Assembly (NCBI GenBank): GCA_964398055.1
Contig: CAYNLK010000020.1
Location: 44,093 to 108,092 of the forward strand
Direction of reading: 5' to 3'
Length of the DNA: 64,000 nucleotides
Source of the DNA: CAYNLK01 sp964398055
GTDB lineage: Bacteria > Chloroflexota > Anaerolineae > 4572-78 > J111
The notes under the pieces were generated by a model. It saw only the letters and a program-made list of their open reading frames with translations, was not told the DNA's origin and did not search any database. The translations under genes were made by a program, and so were the position numbers. This document shows, piece after piece, positions 24,978 to 37,962 of this stretch; positions within the stretch are counted from its first letter, which is position 1, and the number at the start of each line of letters is the position of its first letter.

Positions 24978-26339
24978 ATGACGTCATTACGAGCGTTCTT
25001 GGATACGTTGCCGGAGGATGAAGTTCTGCGGATCACGGAACCGGTGAACCTGGATTTTACGCCAACGGCCCTGGTGATAGAGCTGGAGCGGCGTAAGAAA
25101 TTCCCGGTGATCTACATGGAACAGCCAGAGGGTTTTGATATGCCGGTGGTGGCGAACATCTTTGCCGACCGCCGCCGGATTGCCCGCATCGCCGGGGTCG
25201 ATTCGCCGGCTCAGTTCAACCAGGCCTGGCTGCGGGCCGAAGCCAACCCAATTCCGCCCGTCATCGTCGAGTCCGGGCCGGTGCAGGAGGTGGTGTTAAC
25301 CGGCGCCGATGTCGACGCCGGCCTGCTGCCGATCAGCCGCCATTTTGAGCAGGACGCCGGGCGCTATATCGGCTCCGGCATTTTGGTTTGCAAAGACCCG
25401 GACACCGGGGTGCGCAACTTAAGCTACCAGCGGCTGCAACTGAAAGAGCGCAACCGCTTTGGGGCCAGCCTCCATTCGCGGGGGCACATCTGGGATCACC
25501 TGCTCCGCTCTGAGGCCCGGGGTAAGAATTTGGAGGTGGCGGTGGTGTTGGGCGCTCACCCGGCGGTGCACCTGGCCGGTGGGGCTAAAGTGGCCATGGA
25601 AGTGGATGAGTACGACATCGCCGGGGCGCTGCTGGGCCGGCCGGTGGAGCTGGTCAAATGCCAGACCATCGACGTGGAAGTGCCGGCCAACGCCGAAATT
25701 GTGCTGGAAGGGGAGCTGCTGGCCAACGTACACGAGGAAGAAGGCCCGTATGGAGAGTACACCGGTTATTCCACCTTCCGCTCAACCAGGAATGTTTTTG
25801 TGGTCAAGGCCATCACCCGCCGGGCCAGGCCGATCTTTCTCGACATCATCCCCGGCTACTCCACTGAACATTTGCTGCTGGGCCGCAGCGCCAAAGAAGC
25901 CCACGTCTTCAACCGGCTGAAGGAGATTGTGCCCAATGTTGTTGCCCTCAATTATCCCAAATCCGGCACCCACTTCCACGCCTATCTTTCGCTCAAAAAG
26001 AGTGCCGAGGGCCAGGCTCGCCACGCCCTGATGTTGCTGTTTGGGTTAGACTCCTATGTTAAGCTGGCGGTCGCCGTGGATGACGATATCGACATCTACA
26101 ACGAGGAAGACGTACTGTGGGCCATCGCCACGCGCTTTCAGGCTGATACCGATATGTTCGTGGTGCCCAAAGTCTTTTGCAACCGGCTCGACCCCTCCTC
26201 CGTTGAAGGCATGTCGGCCAAATTAGGCCTCGATGCGACCGCGCCCCTGACCTGGGATGTCGAGCGGACCTCGCTGCCGGCCAGGGCGGTTGAGGCGGCG
26301 GCTGAGATTCTGGCTAAACTCTCCGCTCTGCGCAGGTGA
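24978..26339 (+). CDS. UbiD-family (prenyl-FMN dependent) decarboxylase
   Basis: The 453-aa protein has the UbiD fold signatures: an N-terminal MTSLRAFLDTLPEDEVLRIT segment, the middle stretch YIGSGILVCKDPDTGVRNLS followed by YQRLQLKERNRFG, and the active-site region EEEGPYGEYTGYSTFRSTR with conserved Glu and Arg residues. UbiD enzymes reversibly (de)carboxylate aromatic or unsaturated acids with prenylated FMN, made by a UbiX-type flavin prenyltransferase that is absent here. It is the last gene of the plus-strand catabolic block, 63 nt after the importer ATPase, and probably acts with the amidohydrolase on an imported aromatic acid. Confidence 0.9.
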   Translation: MTSLRAFLDTLPEDEVLRITEPVNLDFTPTALVIELERRKKFPVIYMEQPEGFDMPVVANIFADRRRIARIAGVDSPAQFNQAWLRAEANPIPPVIVESGPVQEVVLTGADVDAGLLPISRHFEQDAGRYIGSGILVCKDPDTGVRNLSYQRLQLKERNRFGASLHSRGHIWDHLLRSEARGKNLEVAVVLGAHPAVHLAGGAKVAMEVDEYDIAGALLGRPVELVKCQTIDVEVPANAEIVLEGELLANVHEEEGPYGEYTGYSTFRSTRNVFVVKAITRRARPIFLDIIPGYSTEHLLLGRSAKEAHVFNRLKEIVPNVVALNYPKSGTHFHAYLSLKKSAEGQARHALMLLFGLDSYVKLAVAVDDDIDIYNEEDVLWAIATRFQADTDMFVVPKVFCNRLDPSSVEGMSAKLGLDATAPLTWDVERTSLPARAVEAAAEILAKLSALRR

Positions 26340-26366
26340 CCGGCACCTTAAAAGCGTCGGTCACTT
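26334..26366. repeat. Degenerate copy of the GTGACCGGCAC palindrome
   Basis: AGGTGACCGGCACCTT pairs imperfectly with AAAGCGTCGGTCACTT. It overlaps the stop codon of the UbiD-family gene. Same family as 18023-18055. Confidence 0.7.
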
Positions 26367-26374
26367 GGAAACAT

Positions 26375-26417
26375 AAAGCCTATGGACTATCACTTGTCCA
26401 CAGGCTTTTGTGTTTTT
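26375..26417 (+). terminator. Rho-independent terminator between convergent genes
   Basis: AAAGCCTATGGAC (26375-26387) pairs with GTCCACAGGCTTT (26396-26408) with one mismatch and is followed by TTGTGTTTTTG. It ends the UbiD-family transcript. Confidence 0.75.
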
Positions 26418-26431
26418 GCCGGCCGAATTTG

Positions 26432-28210
26432 CTAACGCCGCCGGGTGCGGCTTCGTTTGGTTTCGCTGCTGCGGCTGTATTGGCTTTGGCGGGTCGCCAA
26501 CAGTTGCGAGTCATCCTGGTATGGGCTGCGACGAATGTATTGGCGATGGACCGCCGGGTCTTCCAGAATCGAGACGGTGAGGCTACCGGTAACCGTGCCG
26601 CCGGTGGTGCTGGCGGTGGCTTCGACGGTATAGTTTCCCGGTAAAACAACCCGGCCAAAGTCGTCGTAGCCGTCCCAAAAGAGCGGATGCTGGCCTGAAT
26701 TGCGGTGACGGCGGTGCAACAAGGTAGCGATGGTGTTGCCCCGCCGATCTTTGATCTGTACCGTGGTCCGAGCTGGTTTGGAGAGGTCGATCGACAGTCG
26801 CAGGAATCGTCCTTCTTCCGGCAGGCCGGGCCGAAAATTGCCGCTCTCGGCTGAAACCACCAGGGCTACCGGACGGGTCAAAATGTAGGCGATGATCAGC
26901 AGTAACGGCAAGGCCAGTAGCACCGGCACAAAGTAGTTGGACAGGTTGGGCAGGTTGCGCGCCACTCGGGCCAATTCCGACTCGGGGGCGGTAATCTCGT
27001 AGTTAAGCCGGTATTGGCGCTGGGTCACGTTGCCGGCCTGATCCTGAGCCGCCACCTCGAGCAGATTCTCACCGGTCAGCAGCTTGACGTTGGTTTGAAA
27101 CTCTCCCAATGGGCTGACGGCAACTGCCTGCCCGCCGACCAGAACCGTTGCGCCGGAGTTTGTTTTGCCAACGATCTGCACATCGGACTGCTGGAAAATC
27201 TGGTTGTCAGCTACATTGAGCTCCAGCGTCGGCGGCGTGGTTTTACGGTGGACAATAATTTCCTGAGAGGCCACGTTGCCCACGTCATCGATCGCCTCCA
27301 GCCGGATGATGTTATCCCCTTCTTGCAAAATTATTTCCCGTTCGAACTGGCTGGCCTCATTTACCGCCGCTTCCTGCCCGTTGACCTTCAACCGCGTGCC
27401 GGCGGGGATGGCCCCGGCGACGGTGATGATGTTCTGATTGGTCCATTGGTCGTTCAGCGGATTGGTAATCACAACTTCCGGTGGGCGAGTCACCAGAATG
27501 GCTTCACGACTAACCGTGGTCGTGTTGCCGGCCGGATCGGTGGCTATAAGTTGGATAATATTTGAACCTTCGACCAATTGGCGTTTGAGGTTAAAACGGC
27601 CATCGCCGCTCACCGGAATAAAACTGGGATCGCCCTGAAGTTGAACCACGGCGTCAGGGTCGGTCAGACCCTCGATGGTCAGGTTGGCTTCTCGCACCCG
27701 GCTGACTTCAGCCAAATTGGCCAGGCGCAGGGTCGGGGGTAGGGTATCGACCACCACGTTGACGCCTTGCGCGGCGGCTCGCATGGTGCCTTTGGCCGTA
27801 ACCTGGAGGCGGTAGTGTCCATCCGGAACCACCTGGCCCTGGCTATCGAACCCATTCCAGATGGCCACATGTTGGCCGCGGGTTTTGAATTCATTATTTG
27901 TGATCGTTTGCACCAACCGATTGGCTTCATTGAAAACTTCTACCGTGACCTCGGCATCTTCATTGAGCGTGTAGCTGAGATTGGTGCTGTCCTGGGTTTG
28001 GTCGCCGTTAGGGGAAATAATCGTCGGTGAGGCGGTGGCAGCCAGTTTGGGTGTGCGCAGCCAGTCGCCGACAAAGGTAACTCCAATGAGCACGGCAACT
28101 GTGCCAACGGTGATGGCCGTCGCCAGCGGCCCAAAACTAAGCCCTTTGCTGGTGGCCCGACGCCGAATCTGCTGTTTCTCATTATCAACCTGGCGAAAAG
28201 TCAAGCCCAT
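26432..28210 (-). CDS. Membrane protein with FlgD-like and bacterial Ig-like repeats
   Basis: The 592-aa protein has a basic N-terminus, a membrane helix (about 27-47) and a FlgD-like Ig domain (SPNGDQTQDSTNLSYTLNED then IWNGFDSQGQVVPDGHYRL). Three or four Ig-like repeats follow, with endings such as GSNIIQLIATDPAGN, GDNIIRLEAIDDVGN and GENLLEVAAQDQAGN. Then come a second helix (YFVPVLLALPLLLIIAYILT), another FlgD-like domain (LFWDGYDDFGRVVLPGNYTV) and a basic Ser/Arg tail. The repeats should be outside the cell. It lies 11 nt after the membrane-protein gene, as part of a minus-strand operon led by the Ycf46-like ATPase gene. Function unknown; probably envelope scaffolding. Confidence 0.8.
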   Translation of the reverse strand: MGLTFRQVDNEKQQIRRRATSKGLSFGPLATAITVGTVAVLIGVTFVGDWLRTPKLAATASPTIISPNGDQTQDSTNLSYTLNEDAEVTVEVFNEANRLVQTITNNEFKTRGQHVAIWNGFDSQGQVVPDGHYRLQVTAKGTMRAAAQGVNVVVDTLPPTLRLANLAEVSRVREANLTIEGLTDPDAVVQLQGDPSFIPVSGDGRFNLKRQLVEGSNIIQLIATDPAGNTTTVSREAILVTRPPEVVITNPLNDQWTNQNIITVAGAIPAGTRLKVNGQEAAVNEASQFEREIILQEGDNIIRLEAIDDVGNVASQEIIVHRKTTPPTLELNVADNQIFQQSDVQIVGKTNSGATVLVGGQAVAVSPLGEFQTNVKLLTGENLLEVAAQDQAGNVTQRQYRLNYEITAPESELARVARNLPNLSNYFVPVLLALPLLLIIAYILTRPVALVVSAESGNFRPGLPEEGRFLRLSIDLSKPARTTVQIKDRRGNTIATLLHRRHRNSGQHPLFWDGYDDFGRVVLPGNYTVEATASTTGGTVTGSLTVSILEDPAVHRQYIRRSPYQDDSQLLATRQSQYSRSSETKRSRTRRR

Positions 28211-28221
28211 CGTACCGGCCT

Positions 28222-29331
28222 CTAGTCGATTTCAAGCATAATTAGCCCCCCCTCGTCCTGGGGAGGTTCCCATTCCGGTAATTCGGTATAGGGCACACTT
28301 GGCGGACGGCGCGTCCGGTTAATATTTTCAGGAGATTGGCCTCGTTTAAAGATCCTGACCAACTGGGAATCTCGTCCGCTTCTAATTTTTTGCTGGCGGC
28401 GTCGGGCCGCCCATAGATTCTGTTGGGGGGCCACCGGCAGATCTAACGACTCGCGCAGGCTATAAATGGTAGTGCCAACGATAATTACCACCAGCAGCGA
28501 GAAGAGTGGACCGGCCGGATTTCGCAGCGCCGCAATGGTTTCTGGGGTGATCGCCTCCCGTAGCCAGTAGGGTAAGCCCAGGTGAGTTACCAGTAAGATC
28601 AAACCGCCGCCGGCAGTAACAACCAAGATAGACCAGGGGGTTCTGTATTTCACCCATTTGCGCCTGGCCAGGAAGCCCACAAAGCCGCCGGCAGCCGCCC
28701 AGCCAATGACCTGGAGCAGGTTGTACAGGATAACGCCAGAGCTATCGGCAACAGGCTCAATGAGCAGTAGCAAGGTATCCAACGAGTTGGCGTTCTGGAA
28801 ACGGCTGATCATGGCGTTGACCTCAGGCGTTTGGCCGGCCAGCACCAGCCAATCCAGGTTCATGCCGGCCATCCCGGCCAGGAATTTGCCCCATAGAGCG
28901 GCCAATGCCCCAATCCAGGCCCCGGTGGCGCCCCACCACAAACCGCCCAATATCGGCACCAGCCAGTGCAAGTGATATTGCGCCAACACCGGCGTCGCCA
29001 GCACCAAGACGGTGGCGCCTAGATAATGGACCAGGACTCGGTGTCCCAGGGCGCTGAGGGCCAAAAAGAGCACGGCCAGATAAAAATTAATGGTGTAAAG
29101 GGGATACAGCATCACCCCAACGGCCAGCCCATAGGCTACCAGCGGCCAGCGAATGCCCAGCGACGCGATAGCCACCGCTATCACCACAATCCAGTTGTAG
29201 GGATATGCGGGCATAGCCAACAGCGCCAGCATGACAACCATAGCCAAACCGACCGCGGTAATTGTACTCTCTAATAAGCCTTGATAGCGACGATATAGTT
29301 TGTGTGGTCCTCGTAGAGTTTGAGCAATCAT
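28222..29331 (-). CDS. Multi-spanning membrane protein of unknown function
   Basis: The 369-aa protein starts at ATG 29331; the longer frame to 29385 only translates the short tandem repeat upstream. About eight hydrophobic helices fill the first two thirds, including LAMVVMLALLAMPAYPYNW, LVAYGLAVGVMLYPLYTIN and WIGALAALWGKFLAGMAGM. The C-terminal 90 residues are hydrophilic, basic then acidic (LWAARRRQQKIRSGR ... EWEPPQDEGGLIMLEID) and likely cytoplasmic. No family recognised. Its position between the ATPase and Ig-repeat genes suggests a shared envelope task. Confidence 0.7.
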   Translation of the reverse strand: MIAQTLRGPHKLYRRYQGLLESTITAVGLAMVVMLALLAMPAYPYNWIVVIAVAIASLGIRWPLVAYGLAVGVMLYPLYTINFYLAVLFLALSALGHRVLVHYLGATVLVLATPVLAQYHLHWLVPILGGLWWGATGAWIGALAALWGKFLAGMAGMNLDWLVLAGQTPEVNAMISRFQNANSLDTLLLLIEPVADSSGVILYNLLQVIGWAAAGGFVGFLARRKWVKYRTPWSILVVTAGGGLILLVTHLGLPYWLREAITPETIAALRNPAGPLFSLLVVIIVGTTIYSLRESLDLPVAPQQNLWAARRRQQKIRSGRDSQLVRIFKRGQSPENINRTRRPPSVPYTELPEWEPPQDEGGLIMLEID

Positions 29332-29440
29332 CTCAATGAACAATGAGCAATGAGCAATTAGTAATGAACAATGAGCAATGGGCAATGGGCCAATAAGCTA
29401 ACAATCAGGGATTTGTTAATTGATAATTGATAATTGAGTC
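29332..29440. repeat. AT-rich short tandem repeats (CAATGAG / AATTGAT units)
   Basis: Units CAATGAG, CAATGGG and TAATGAA run from about 29332 to 29395, then AATTGATAATTGAT from 29415. The tract fills the gap between the Ycf46-like ATPase gene and the membrane-protein gene. Confidence 0.75.
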
Positions 29441-29444
29441 TTGA

Positions 29445-31034
29445 TCATCGATCACTTAGTTCTATCCGCCGCATTTCACCGTTGCCTCGATTGGGCAGCA
29501 GGGGTTGCGGTTGGGGTGGTTCTGAGGCCGGGCGGGCGTGCTTGCGGGCCCATTGGCGCAGCGCCGTAATCTTGCTTTCCACAGTTTGTGACAGCGGAAT
29601 GGTGTCATTCATGTTGCGGAACAGGTCGGCGTCGGTTAGCTCACGGTTATCTTCAAAAGCATCGTACAGGGCGTCGATAATGACTTGCTCTATTTCGGCG
29701 CCGCTGAAGCCCTCGGCGGCCACAGCCAACTGGTTCAAATCAAACTCTAACGGGTCCCGGCCGCGGCGGGCCAGGTGGATGGCAAAAATTTCCCGGCGTT
29801 CCTGCGGCTGGGGCAAATCGACAAAGAAGATCTCATCGAACCGCCCCTTGCGCAGCACCTCGGGCGGCAGGGCCGAGATATCGTTGGCCGTGCCGATGAC
29901 AAAAACCGGTGAAGTTTTCTCCTGCATCCAGGTCAGCAAGCTGCCAAATACTCGCGCCGACGTGCCGGCGTCGGACGTACCGGCGCCGGTGGCCCCGGCC
30001 AATCCTTTTTCAATTTCGTCCAACCACAGTACACAGGGGGCCACGTTCTCGGCCAAGCGCAGGGCCGTGCGAATGTTCTGCTCGGATGAGCCAACCAGCT
30101 CGCTAAAGACCCGGCCCAAATCGAGCCGCAACAGCGGCAACTGCCATTGGCTGGCCACGGCTTTGGCCAACAGACTCTTGCCCGCGCCCTGAACGCCGAG
30201 TAATAACAGCCCTTTGGGTTCAGGTAAGCCAAAGCGCCGAGCCTTTTCGCTAAAGGCTACGCCTCGTTTGCGCAGCCACTGCTTCACCAGGTTCAGCCCG
30301 CCGACGTTAGCAAAGCCTTCAACCGACTCGTAATATTCCAGGATTTGGGAGCGTCTGATCAGTTGCTCCTTTTCGGCAATGATGATGCCCAGGTCTAGCT
30401 TGCGCCCCATGACCAGGCTTTTGGCAAAGACGTTTTCAGCCTCGATGCAGGTGAGGCCGCGGGCTGCATTCAATACCCGTTCCCGTTCATCGTCGCTCAT
30501 CTTGAGCTGCACCCCGGCAATCTCTCGGGCCGAGCGGACGACCCGCTCCAGTGACAGCTCAAGTTCGTCGAGGGTGGGCAGCGAGTAATCCAACACCGTG
30601 ATATCTTTTTCCAGGTCGGTCGGGATGCGCAGAATCGGGGAGAGGATGATCAGAGTTTTGCGGCTTTCCTTCAACTGGTTGGTGATGTCACGCAGACGCC
30701 GGATGATGACCGGATGGTCTGGCCCGCCGCGGGCTTCATCCAGATAGGGATGAAAATCCTTTAGTACAAAAATAGCGGCTTCCTGAGAGCGGGCCATAAA
30801 ATCGAGGGCGTTGAGCGGGTCGCGGGTCGTCGGATCAACCGTATTCGCCTGAACCAAATCCAGCGGGGTAATGCCGTCGGTCAGGGTCCAGCCATACAAC
30901 TTTTTACGCCGGTCGATGGCCACCTGGCGCAGCATATCTTCGATCCGCCGCTCTTCCCAGGAGACAATGTAGATGATCGGATATTTGGCTCGGGTCAAGA
31001 TATTCAGTTCATCGAGACGCTGTAAGGTTGACAT
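29445..31034 (-). CDS. Ycf46-like AAA+ ATPase
   Basis: The 529-aa protein has an N-terminal region of about 240 residues typical of Ycf46 proteins (ARYPIIYIVSWEE-type start; VLKDFHPYLDE). A single AAA+ module follows, with Walker A LLGVQGAGKSLLAKAVA, Walker B CVLWLDEIEKGLAG, sensor-1 VFVIGTANDIS, Arg finger region EVLRKGRFDEIFFVDLP and a C-terminal lid. FtsH-like protease residues are absent. Homologues in cyanobacteria and plastids have been linked to carbon/photosynthesis regulation, but the role here is unknown. A good promoter lies about 95 nt upstream on the minus strand. Confidence 0.88.
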   Translation of the reverse strand: MSTLQRLDELNILTRAKYPIIYIVSWEERRIEDMLRQVAIDRRKKLYGWTLTDGITPLDLVQANTVDPTTRDPLNALDFMARSQEAAIFVLKDFHPYLDEARGGPDHPVIIRRLRDITNQLKESRKTLIILSPILRIPTDLEKDITVLDYSLPTLDELELSLERVVRSAREIAGVQLKMSDDERERVLNAARGLTCIEAENVFAKSLVMGRKLDLGIIIAEKEQLIRRSQILEYYESVEGFANVGGLNLVKQWLRKRGVAFSEKARRFGLPEPKGLLLLGVQGAGKSLLAKAVASQWQLPLLRLDLGRVFSELVGSSEQNIRTALRLAENVAPCVLWLDEIEKGLAGATGAGTSDAGTSARVFGSLLTWMQEKTSPVFVIGTANDISALPPEVLRKGRFDEIFFVDLPQPQERREIFAIHLARRGRDPLEFDLNQLAVAAEGFSGAEIEQVIIDALYDAFEDNRELTDADLFRNMNDTIPLSQTVESKITALRQWARKHARPASEPPQPQPLLPNRGNGEMRRIELSDR

Positions 31035-31128
31035 CGGCGCGTGGGCACTAACTATAGGCTGTTGACCCTGACTGGATCACTATATCTAGGATCGACAACA
31101 TTACATAATAACATTACATAACAATTTG

Positions 31129-31157
31129 ACTATAACATAATTGGGAATAGTTGTCAA
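31129..31157 (-). promoter_or_regulatory. Sigma-70 promoter for the Ycf46-like operon
   Basis: On the minus strand: TTGACA (31157-31152), a 17-bp spacer and TATAGT (31134-31129). It points at the gene starting at 31034. Confidence 0.7.
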
Positions 31158-31207
31158 TGAGTAGCCCACGCATTTGCCGCAGCCTGTTTGACGCACCCCC
31201 TTAAAAG

Positions 31208-31237
31208 TTCGCCTATCAGGATAGGCTGTGCTATAAT
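31208..31237 (+). promoter_or_regulatory. Promoter with overlapping palindrome ahead of prfB
   Basis: A TATAAT -10 box at 31232-31237 has a weak TTCGCC -35 at 31208. A perfect inverted repeat GCCTATC-AG-GATAGGC (31211-31226) overlaps the -35/spacer and could be an operator. The gene starts 72 nt downstream. Confidence 0.55.
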
Positions 31238-31308
31238 AATAGTTTGTGCTTTGTTTCCGCCAGGAAAATAAAGCCGAATATTTTGAACGTGAGAAAGGCT
31301 AATAGAAT

Positions 31309-32410
31309 ATGGAAGAGCTGCACAGCCGACTTACCGATATGGATAAGCGTATCGGTTTAAACTTGGTGCGTCTTTGACGTTGCCGGTAAGGCCAAACAGG
31401 TTGAGGCTTTAGAGAAAGAGAGCGGTGAGGCCAACTTTTGGCACGACCAGCTCGAGGCCCAGGCTAAGATGCGCCGTTTGTCTGAATTGCGCGATACAGT
31501 CACAACCTGGCAAGAGCTGGACCGCCGAGTCAAGGAGACGTTGGCTCTGGTTGAAATGTCTACAGCCGAAGACGACGACTCGCTGTTAACCGAATTGAGC
31601 AGCGAGGTCAACTCCCTGGAAGAAACGCTCAACAAGCTGGAATTCCGGTTGATTTTGTCCGGCGAGCACGATAAAGACTCGGCCCTCCTCTCAATTCACG
31701 CCGGCGCGGGCGGCACCGAAAGCCAGGATTGGACCGCCATGTTGCTGCGGATGTATCTGCGCTGGGCCGAGGACAATGGGTACGAGACAACCATTGTTGA
31801 CCAGACTGAAGGTGAAGAGGCCGGCTTGAAGAGTGTAACGGTGGAGGTTGCCGGCGACTACGCCTACGGTTATCTCAAAGCAGAGCGGGGCGTCCATCGG
31901 CTGGTCAGAATTTCGCCCTTTGACGCCAGCAGCCGCCGCCACACCTCTTTTGCCCTGGTTGAAGTGGTGCCCGATATTGACACCGATATCGAGATCGAGA
32001 TCAACCCTGATGACCTGGAGATCGATGTCTTCAAGTCCGGAGGGGCCGGGGGGCAGCACGTCCAAAAGAACGCCACGGCAGTGCGGATCAAGCACCTGCC
32101 GACTGGTCTCATTGTGAGTTGCCAGAATCAACGCAGCCAGTTGCAGAATAAAGAAACGGCCATGCGTATTTTGCGGGGGCGGCTGTATGATTTGGAGTTG
32201 AAAAAGCAGGAAGTGGAACAAGCCAGGCTGAAAGGGCAGCACGTTGATGCCGGCTGGGGTAACCAGATCAGGTCATATGTGTTGCATCCCTACAAAATGG
32301 TCAAAGATCACCGCACTGATTACGAGGTCGGCAATGCCGAAGCAGTGCTCAACGGTCGCCTGGATGGCTTCATCGGGGCCTATTTGCGTTACACGATTGG
32401 CGAAAATTAA
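31309..32410 (+). CDS. prfB: Peptide chain release factor 2, with programmed +1 frameshift
   Basis: The zero frame from ATG 31309 encodes MEELHSRLTDMDKRIGLNLV then RL, and stops at TGA 31375-31377 inside CTT TGA C, the classic RF2 autoregulatory slip site. Shifting +1 (skipping T 31375) continues DVAGKAKQVEALEKESG to the stop at 32410, giving 366 residues, the normal length. The peptide anticodon SPF (about 202-204) and catalytic GGQ (about 247-249, GGAGGQHVQKNA) are intact. RF2 ends translation at UGA/UAA; low RF2 favours the shift. The upstream Shine-Dalgarno-like stimulator is poor here (TTGGTG). Confidence 0.95.
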
Positions 32411-32422
32411 GCCAAAGGTAAT

Positions 32423-32451
32423 TTGACAAAATTCAGTCGAGGCCATATAAT
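32423..32451 (+). promoter_or_regulatory. Perfect consensus sigma-70 promoter
   Basis: TTGACA (32423-32428), exactly 17 bp, TATAAT (32446-32451). It is 13 nt after the prfB stop and is followed about 75 bp later by an intrinsic terminator rather than a ribosome site. Confidence 0.85.
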
Positions 32452-32457
32452 TATTGC

Positions 32458-32557
32458 GTATAAAGTGAGCTTACAGCGTCGATTGCTCCCCTAATTTATA
32501 CCCACACCCATACAGTCTACGATAGATTGCGCCATCGGCAGTTGTGGCGCATTTTTT
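32458..32557 (+). ncRNA. Candidate small RNA or terminated leader, about 100 nt
   Basis: A perfect promoter (start expected near 32458) and an intrinsic terminator ending near 32557 enclose about 100 nt without a convincing open frame. No SRP RNA, 6S or tRNA signature was recognised. It could be an independent small RNA or an attenuated leader of the Xer-like gene 40 nt further on. Confidence 0.45.
32528..32557 (+). terminator. Rho-independent terminator upstream of the Xer-like gene
   Basis: TGCGCCA (32528-32534) pairs with TGGCGCA (32545-32551) and is followed at once by six T. It lies between the perfect promoter and the next gene. Confidence 0.75.
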
Positions 32558-32596
32558 GCTGTCTTGCTAAGGTTAGGTTGGGATCAGATTGTCGGT

Positions 32597-33496
32597 ATGT
32601 CTCAGCAACAGGATGAAGCCATTTTGGCCCGATTTGAAGAGTCGTTGCTGTTAGCGGCCATGGCGCCTGCCACAGTTGTAAACTACCTGGCCGACTTGCG
32701 AGCTTTCTTGCGTTGGGGCAGAACCGAACTGGGTGATAATTTCTCGTTACTCCAGGTTACTCAACTTCATATCCGGCGTTACCGTAACCATCTGGCTGAA
32801 GAATTGGAGCGGACAGCCTCAACCGTCAATCGACATTTGATGGCCTTGCGCAAATTCTGCGCCTTCGCCCGGCAGACCGGCGAGATGTCCTTCGATCCGA
32901 CAGAGGGGGTATCCCTGGTGCAAGATGACCGGCAGGTGGCCTCGCGAGCCTTGACCGGCCATGAGATCGACCGGCTGATCCAGGCTGCCCAGCGAGGGGC
33001 GCGGGCCAGTCTGGTGCGGCGTGACCTGGCCATTTTGCATTTGCTGCTCCATACCGGTATTCGCATTGGCGAGTTGGTTGATTTACAGAAGAACGACGTG
33101 ATTTTTGATCACCCCGGCGTGCGTTTGCGAGTAAGTGGGGTGGGTCAGGACCAAACCGAGGCCCGCTATTTGCCGTTGAACAACCAGGTTTATAAAACGC
33201 TGAATGAATATTTACTGGTCCGTCCACAATTGGCTGCCAGTGACCACCTTTTCTTGGGGCAGGATGGCCGGCCCATTTCTAGCCGGACTGTCCAGCGGAT
33301 TGTCAGTAGTTGCGCCAGGGCGGCCGGACTCACGGGTGTGTCGGCTCAATCACTGCGGCGAACTTTTGCCTTGCAGCTCCTGGCCGAGACGGATGACCTG
33401 GAGTTGGTTTCGGCCCGTTTGGGCCATCAAAACAAAATGATTACCGAGCAATATCTGGCTGTCCATCAGAATAGTGTGTCATTATTAACTCAATAA
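32597..33496 (+). CDS. Tyrosine-recombinase (Xer)-like protein with altered catalytic residues
   Basis: The 299-aa protein has the N-terminal SAM-like core-binding domain (FEESLLLAAMAPATVVNYLA then DLRAFLRWG) and a C-terminal catalytic domain. Arg-I (HTGIRIGELVDL), Arg-II (SLRRTFALQLL), His-III (RLGHQNKMI) and the Tyr nucleophile (TEQYLAVHQ) are present. The usual HxLRH is QSLRR, and the usual GKG Lys loop reads SGVGQDQTEARYLPL, so His-II and Lys look lost. ATG 32597 is taken; an upstream frame to 32564 has no ribosome site. It may bind DNA without normal strand exchange. It follows a terminator and precedes rpoC by 38 nt. Confidence 0.75.
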   Translation: MSQQQDEAILARFEESLLLAAMAPATVVNYLADLRAFLRWGRTELGDNFSLLQVTQLHIRRYRNHLAEELERTASTVNRHLMALRKFCAFARQTGEMSFDPTEGVSLVQDDRQVASRALTGHEIDRLIQAAQRGARASLVRRDLAILHLLLHTGIRIGELVDLQKNDVIFDHPGVRLRVSGVGQDQTEARYLPLNNQVYKTLNEYLLVRPQLAASDHLFLGQDGRPISSRTVQRIVSSCARAAGLTGVSAQSLRRTFALQLLAETDDLELVSARLGHQNKMITEQYLAVHQNSVSLLTQ

Positions 33497-33534
33497 TTAT
33501 TGGGACCGTATTAGTTTGATTGAGGAGGATTACC

Positions 33535-37830
<4,296 letters not shown>

Positions 37831-37962
37831 CCATCTGAACAATGACGAATGTACGTTTGCTGAATTGTACCATTGCCCCCTATCGGGCGACATACTTGCT
37901 TCGATAACTGCTTAGTCTGCATTTGTCGTGAATCCCTAAACCGAAAGGGGGTGAGACTAGAC

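Noticed and set aside
31309..31377. Broken prfB (in-frame stop after 22 codons)
   Set aside because: The stop lies in CTT TGA C, the normal programmed frameshift site of RF2 genes, and the +1 frame restores a full-length protein.
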